Source: Pristionchus mayeri (lineage: Eukaryota; Nematoda; Chromadorea; Rhabditida; Neodiplogasteridae). From it: a stretch of 64,000 nt of DNA. Below are positions 58,479 to 64,000 of the stretch, piece after piece. A program made the translations under genes and the position numbers. The stretch covers positions 33,918,901-33,982,900 of the forward strand of contig BTRK01000006.1 of the NCBI GenBank assembly GCA_036245805.1, in the 5' to 3' direction. Each line of letters opens with the position of its first letter. The first letter of the stretch is position 1. The notes below the pieces were generated by a model that was not told the DNA's origin, ran no database searches, and was given only the letters and a program-made list of their open reading frames with translations.

Positions 58479-61400
58479 AACTAATTAAAAAAGGACGAAA
58501 GAGAACGAGAGACAAATACGAGATTATTGCAAGAGGGGAAAATGTATAATTAACACGTGTATCACGAGCCAGTGGAGGTGCCCGGGAACAATTTTTTGAC
58601 CAAAGGTCAAAGATCAAAGATCAAAAAACTATATTAGAAAAACCGTTTTCGGAGCTAAAAAATAATTCTTGCTCCTCTTGCGAGATATGTTTCCCCGGAA
58701 TGATTATGCAAGTATAAGCCCATGTCTGTATAATAAAAATATAAAATTGCAATTTTGGGAGAGGGTGTACTTTGCAATTTGGCTCTGAAGGTTGGAAGTA
58801 TCAAAACCGGAAATTTCCTAAAATCCGGCTCTTGGGCAAATAACTTACATTTTGCAAAATCTCGTCACATACATATTATTCCACCATAACATGGACCAGT
58901 TCTGATAATTTCCTGAAGTTTTAAACACAATTTAGGAAATGTGAATTTTCCAGAAAAATGAGATTTCCCACATTCAGATCCAAATTTCAAAAAACACCCT
59001 ATCCCAAAATTGCAATTTTATTTTTATATTATACAGATATGGACCTGAGCTTACATAATCAGTAATAAAATTCCAGGGAAACATATCTCGCAAGAGTAGC
59101 ATGATTTATTTTTTAGCTCCAAAAATGTTTTTTCCAGCATATTTTTTGATCTTCGATCTTTGGTCCTTGGTCAAAAGGTAAAAGTGTCTTGAAATATTTT
59201 TTCCGAACAATTTAAGCCCAATACCATCTCTGTAGCTCATCTGGGAGCTTAGATACAGTAGAGCCAGGTACAAAACCGGAAATTTCCTAAAAGCCGGCTC
59301 TGAGACCAATGACGAACATTTTGCAAAATATCCTCTCATATATATTATTCCACCATAACATAGAGCAGTTCTGACAATTTACTGAATTTTTAAAGAACAT
59401 TTAGAAAATGTGAATTTTCTAAAAAAGTGATATTTCCCACCTTCAGAGCCAAATAGCAATAAAATTCCGGGGAAACATATCTCGCAAGAGCAGCAAGAAT
59501 TATTTTTTAGCTCCGAAAACGGTTTTTCTAATATATTTATTCATTATTGATCTTTGACCTTTGGTCAAAACATAAAAGTTGTTCAGAACAATTCCCCGAT
59601 CATTTTGAGCCCAATGCCATCTCTGTAGCTCATCTGGGAGCTGATATACAGCATAGCGAAATACAAAACCGGGAATTTCCTAAAAGCCGGCTCTGGGACC
59701 AATGACCCATACCAATCAAAATCTTTTCCCAAGTATATTCACTTACCACATATAATGACAAAATCATGAAAACTGTTTGCAAATTGTTCCAGGAGAGGTC
59801 AATTTTCCTCCACTGACTCGTGATACACGTGTTAAAAACTTCCATTGCGCACTGATCACCTCAAACGTCATTATATTCCAACGTTACGTCGATTTCTAAA
59901 TTGTCGGCAACAAATAATCATTTTGTTAATCTTTTTATATTTTAGAGACATGACATTTTTTAGAACATTTGAAGCTGAATGAGAACCGATGAAGTTGCAC
60001 ATAAAATCAGTTTTTCATGCGTCTTTATAAAATACAAACAAGGAAGGAACCAATAAGGGAAATGAACTTACGCGGACATGATTGGGTAGAGAATGCCGAT
60101 GACCACGAGGGGAATGAGACAGTACCCCACGATCCCAAGTACTTGCGAGTACCCCACCTCAAACATTTAAGATTAAATATGGCGTTCACAAACATCACAA
60201 ACCAATGTTGTTCCTAAAATGCATTGCTAGTTCTGATCTGTGATTGTGATAGGATAGAACCGTAGGTATAAACAGTACTACATAAATTGAAATTTGAAAG
60301 ATTTAAATTAAAGCTTAATGAAAATCAGTAATCAATACATCAATATACTAATTACTTACGTCTCCGCCGAGTGCACGTGCGAGGAAGAAAACAAAGAAGG
60401 AACCGCAGAACCACATGGTGAGAATCCAGGAGACTACCTATAATTACGTTTAATGATTCATGAAATATCGACAATTAATCAAAAGATTACCAGAGAGGAA
60501 GCATCATCCACACAACTTGCGTAGATTGGATAAAACCACATTTGTATTAAGTCAGATAATTTGTATTACTATGATATATTAAATAGAAAGAAGATGTACA
60601 ACGTCATTTCATTTGTTTAAAGGGAGTTTGATGTGAAATAACAAAAGAATCTGCACTGACACTAAATTGCCCATAGATCGAGAGGAGGGCGTAAGCCAGA
60701 ACGACGATCAGCGGACCCCAGAAATCGGGTGATTCTCGGACAATCGACAGCTTCAGACGGAAGTACGGGAGGGGCAAAAGCACGCAACGCACCTCAGAAT
60801 ATACGACTCACATGAAACCCTTTTATCAGAGGAAATCTGATAGAATTTAGATTTTCCCTGTAGTGTCCGTACAGCAAAAAAAATTCCTATGCTGAAAATG
60901 CGCCCCATGGCATAGTTTTTCACGTAGATCACGAAAATCGACCTTAGGAAGCCGTATCTCTGACCCCTAATTCCCTGTGGCGCGCCTCAACGGTGAGGTC
61001 GGTTTTTGTAAATCGTGAACGGCTGCTCCAAATCCCATATATAGCTAGTGATTCTTAAAGAACTCGACGAGATAAGCATTTTTCATGTTGGGAGTGAAGG
61101 GCTAGCTCATCAGCGAAAAACGTTACGGTCATTTGAATTTTAAAAATCGATGCCAGGAAAACATGGTGCTCGATAACAAACCAGTTTTACTTTCATTCGA
61201 TTCCGCATGCATTTTTACCCCTAAAACCAAATTTATAGGAAAATCGATGGGGTGGAAGATACCTACATGCTCAAAGGATTATTGCGAATTCGTGGTTTCT
61301 TGGCCAAAAATTATGATTTTTTACGCCTACAAATTTTAGTTCGCGTTTTGGTGAGGAGATATGTTCAAATTCATTTTATACGGGTCGAAATACGTCAGAA

Positions 61401-62160
61401 AAAATTTAACCCGACTTATTCTGAGATTTTCGATTTTTGTTCTCAAAAACACCGAAAAATCCTTGCTTTTGAGGCCAAAAATGAAAAATCTCAGAATAAG
61501 CCGAGTTTAAGTTTTTCTTTTTCTTTTTTTGCTGATGAGCTAGCCCTTCACTCCCAACATGAAAAAAGCTTATCTCGTCGAGTTCTTTAAGAATCACTAG
61601 CTATGTATGGGGTTTGGAGCAGCCGTTCACGATTTACAAAAACCGACCTCACCGTTGAGGCGCGCCACAGGGAATGAGGGGTCAGAGATACGGCTTCCTA
61701 AGGTCGATTTTCGTGATCCACGTGAAAAACTATGCCAGGGGGGCGCATTTTCAGCATAGGTAATTTTTTGCTGTACTGACGTATCTCGATTCTCTCAGAT
61801 TTCCTCTGTTATAGTCATGAAACCGTTTTATGGTTCACAACGAATAATTGTAGATAAAAATCGATGTTACCAAATGAAACGTATAGCTATTTTCTGAATG
61901 CCTATTAATATATATTAAAACATAATTATCGAAATCACTGACACAAAACAAAATATCCCTGTATTCTCAGAGGAGCATTCTATAACTTCCCTTCTATAAA
62001 CGTGTGTGTAGTGTTTAGAAACGATATACTAAAGTATCGAAGAGCAAAATATCAAACTTTCAAACATTAGATTGATTAATCATACCTTGTAATAGATATC
62101 CTTCAGATCGATGTCCAGTTCCTCCAGTAGAGGCAGCTGCTCTTCATCGCCATCTTGTAC
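58052..62160 (-). CDS. YIPF4: YIPF4-type Golgi/ER membrane protein, C-terminal 178 aa in five exons
   Basis: Exons, 5' to 3': 62160-62086, 60792-60661, 60437-60360, 60157-60072, 58217-58052; all joins keep phase. The reading is close to the YIPF4 family throughout: LLEELDIDLKDIYYK, RCVLLPLPYF, RESPDFWGPL, YGQFS|VVSWILTMW, FFLARALGGD, GYSQVLGIVGYCLIPL, SLWGLVGIGWSVYSAGSLL and YPVGLLYVYFFSLYSGV*. YIPF proteins are five-helix Rab-interacting membrane proteins of the early secretory pathway; the hydrophobic segments seen agree. Human YIPF4 is about 244 residues, so roughly 60 N-terminal residues are missing; their exon was not found up to the right edge and may lie beyond it. Intron 4 holds the TTAA-flanked foldback element and intron 1 another foldback. 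Confidence 0.93.
58449..58480. repeat. (GA)n microsatellite
   Basis: About 15 alternating GA units, minus one imperfect start, upstream of the YIPF4-intron foldback element. Confidence 0.85.
58554..59831. mobile_element. TTAA-flanked foldback element in YIPF4 intron 4
   Basis: Ends read CACGTGTATCACGAG inward with TTAA on both sides (58550-58553, 59832-59835), as at 5250-6499. Shared inner blocks include AAAGCCGGCTCT and a TGTAGCTCATCTGGGAGCT-type segment. This copy contains several internally repeated inverted blocks, including ACCAAAGGTCAAAGATCA near 58600 and its inverse near 59150 and 59550, so it looks like nested duplications of the arms. Confidence 0.85.
60872..61773. mobile_element. 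TA-flanked foldback element in YIPF4 intron 1
   Basis: 902 bp with inward ends CAGCAAAAAA and TA on both sides (60870-60871, 61774-61775). Arms of about 250 bp (60872-61120 and 61525-61773) are inverted copies, and the centre contains a second hairpin (about 61404-61512) with ACTTATTCTGAGATTTT. No transposase frame. Ends of CAG type with TA duplication suggest Tc1/mariner mobilisation; it shares no obvious sequence with the other two families. Confidence 0.85.
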
Positions 62161-62275
62161 CTGTGATATTTAGGTTTCGAACTGCACACATGTGTATGTG
62201 TATATTCAGTATTTGCAGACAGTGAACGTTGTTTGGCATGGGGTGCATGAAGGATCTGGGCTATTCGTAGGCCCT
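62161..62275. other. Flank of YIPF4 exon; nothing recognised
   Basis: Short noncoding stretch. The upstream coding exon of YIPF4 is not visible here. Confidence 0.4.
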
Positions 62276-62990
62276 CTAAGTTAGTGGGATCCTCACCACT
62301 AAGTTAGTGGGACCATTCCCACTATCATAGTGGGAATTCCCCACTAAGTTTGTGGGATTAATGTTATGTCATTTTTACGATCAATCAATAATATTTTCTT
62401 TACGATAATACCCTGTTATTGAACTTAATCATATTTTTTTAAAAATTTGATTAGCTCCGCTGTTTGATTCGGCGGCGGTTGATAGATCATTAAAGAGGGA
62501 GAAGGGATTTCTAGGCACGAGTGACAGGTTGATTGTATGGTAGATTTTTTCACATTTGCAACTAATGAATGATTAAAAAGGACAACAAATATCAATAGCA
62601 AACAATGGAAAAACATGAATCCTTAGCTGGATAAAGAAAGTGTGGCTCCAACAGTTCTGATGTTTTGAGGCATCTCTAGTTCACTTTCTCTCCTGTATTA
62701 GGTTGGTCACGAATGACTTCTACTTCCTCTTGGATGTCAAACCCATTCAATCGTTAATTCACTGTATTGACTATAATAATAGTCATCAAGCTAGAAAGTA
62801 TTGTCTAGATCTCGAACCCACTAACTTTGTGGTCTAATCACTTTCTCGAATCTTCTCGCTTACATCCCACTAACTTAGCAGATTTTCAACGTTCAAATCC
62901 CACTAAGATAGTGGGACCACTATGAATAAGCTCGATCCCACTAAGATAAAATGTCCTTTCTCGATTTTTCTATTCTTCAGCCCACTATTT
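62276..62990. repeat. Clusters of CCCACTAA / TTAGTGGG palindromic units
   Basis: Two clusters (62276-62360 and 62818-62990) hold at least nine copies of CCCACTAA or its complement, several forming 16-17 bp palindromes such as CCCACTATCATAGTGGG. The clusters may be the diverged ends of one element of about 715 bp. Confidence 0.7.
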
Positions 62991-64000
62991 TAAAATGTAG
63001 AGAGTAGACTACCTGATATCTATTATCGATTTAAAGTTACCCAACAACCATGAAAGAACGTTTATTTCATAATATGTTAAAATGAGGTCCAAGAAGTCAA
63101 AATTTAATGATGAAAAAATCGAAAATCAATATCAGGGGAGATCTGGTTGAGCTCAATTGAGTTCATGCGATCATGCTCAATTTCTCCATTTTACACTCTC
63201 TTTCTCGTTTTGGCGTTATCAGGGCACTTCCGCCAATTCTTCAAGAGACCTGCTCGATAAGGTTCGAGGGATCATCTGTCGTGCTGGGGAATCATCTGTC
63301 GTGCTGGGGAATCAAATTCTATCTGGATTCCCCAAGGGTCCTCATCACTAAATGAGTACATCTGATGATGCTATTGAAACAGATATATTGGGTCCTCGAG
63401 TTTTCTGTATCACATCATCATTTTTTAGACATAGAAAATGAATTACAAAAATTAAAAAATAATAAATAAAGTTAGTTCGTGATAAGAAGTGTAAAGAATA
63501 TATACCGTATCCATGCTTTTCTTCAGCTAGGGTGCACCACGTGAATTTTAGAATTCCTCTAAATAATATTTTTCTGTCTTCTTCGGGGTAATTGAGAGTG
63601 TGGAATTTCAGAAACACACTCAGATTTCTTTAAAATTTCAAATTTGAAGCGTATGAGGTACGCTGCTCCCACCCTATCGTTCGTGGTGTGATTGCAGCCG
63701 CAACGCCTGAATTTCACGCGTGCGCAAGTTCGCTGGGTCATCGAGTCAATTGTTAATAATTCAAATAGTTTTTATTTAATTTTTGTGTGTTTAAATAGTT
63801 GTATAAATATTACAGAGTCAGTAATTGATGAACAATATCGCTATTTTCGCCCTTTGAAGTTATTTATTGCGCTTTCTCGGCCAAAGGTGTACAGTATCGA
63901 ATCGAAGAACAGGCTAAAGTCCACGTTCTGCCTTCATTCATAGCAATTTTTCACTCTAAAATGCTCAATTATTTTTTGTTCACGATTTACAAAAGAGAGA
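62991..64000. other. Right-edge region; no gene identified
   Basis: AT-rich. A 20-bp unit (ATCATCTGTCGTGCTGGGGA) is repeated exactly at 63271-63290 and 63291-63310. A short minus-strand frame at 63559-63741 has no recognisable domain. The missing YIPF4 N-terminal exon was looked for and not found. Confidence 0.4.

Noticed and set aside
1..64000. CRISPR arrays, rRNA genes, spliced-leader genes and operon-type bacterial signals
   Set aside because: None seen; the DNA is clearly eukaryotic with spliceosomal introns, and no SL1-like leader sequence was found by reading.

Overview
The window is nematode nuclear DNA. It has many short introns (mostly about 40-60 nt, with a few far larger ones enlarged by repeats) and compact exons that keep reading phase across junctions. 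The recognisable genes are a RIG-I-like Dicer-related helicase (drh family), a type II CAAX protease (FCE-2/RCE1), a YIPF4-type Golgi protein and a PRPF38B-type splicing factor copy. The genus cannot be fixed from sequence alone. A non-Caenorhabditis clade V nematode such as a diplogastrid is my guess.

Layout, left to right. (1) 1-2.4 kb: a possible partial exon and a 1.3 kb palindromic element. (2) 2.4-10.7 kb, minus strand: a 26-exon RIG-I-like helicase with Q motif, motifs I-VI and a zinc-binding C-terminal domain; two of its introns carry separate ~1.25 kb foldback elements. (3) 10.7-16.3 kb: small foldback repeats, then a PRPF38B-like gene with two in-frame stops, interrupted in an intron by a decayed mariner. 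(4) 16.8-20.5 kb: a DDX5/DDX17-like exon fragment, an intronless 1000-residue transposase-like ORF with its own polyadenylation signal, and a palindrome built of telomere-like heptamers. (5) 21.3-24.3 kb, plus strand: an uncertain two-exon gene holding a MITE, then a 12-exon gene whose 3' half is an array of near-identical exons coding a roughly 40-residue repeat. (6) 27.8-29.4 kb, plus strand: fce-2, complete in 8 exons. (7) 29.4-52.1 kb: about 20 kb without a convincing gene, rich in CT/GA tracts and homopolymeric G/C runs, ending in a TATA-box promoter and a probable 5' UTR exon. (8) 52.1-56.3 kb, plus strand: an 11-exon gene of unknown function with two copies of an SDGYYYE...GWRRR motif. 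(9) 58.0-62.2 kb, minus strand: YIPF4, its N-terminus not located, with two more foldback elements in its introns. (10) 62.2-64 kb: short repeats only.

The most striking shared feature is the set of long palindromic elements: five of about 0.9-1.3 kb, four of them inside introns. Two are flanked by TTAA (piggyBac-type target) and three by TA with CAGT/CAGC-type ends (Tc1/mariner-type target). Transcripts through these introns would fold into long double-stranded RNA. Two sit in the gene for a dsRNA-sensing helicase, which suggests a possible feedback that can be tested. Two introns with GC donors in strong consensus were needed to keep the frame, one in the helicase and one in the PRPF38B copy.
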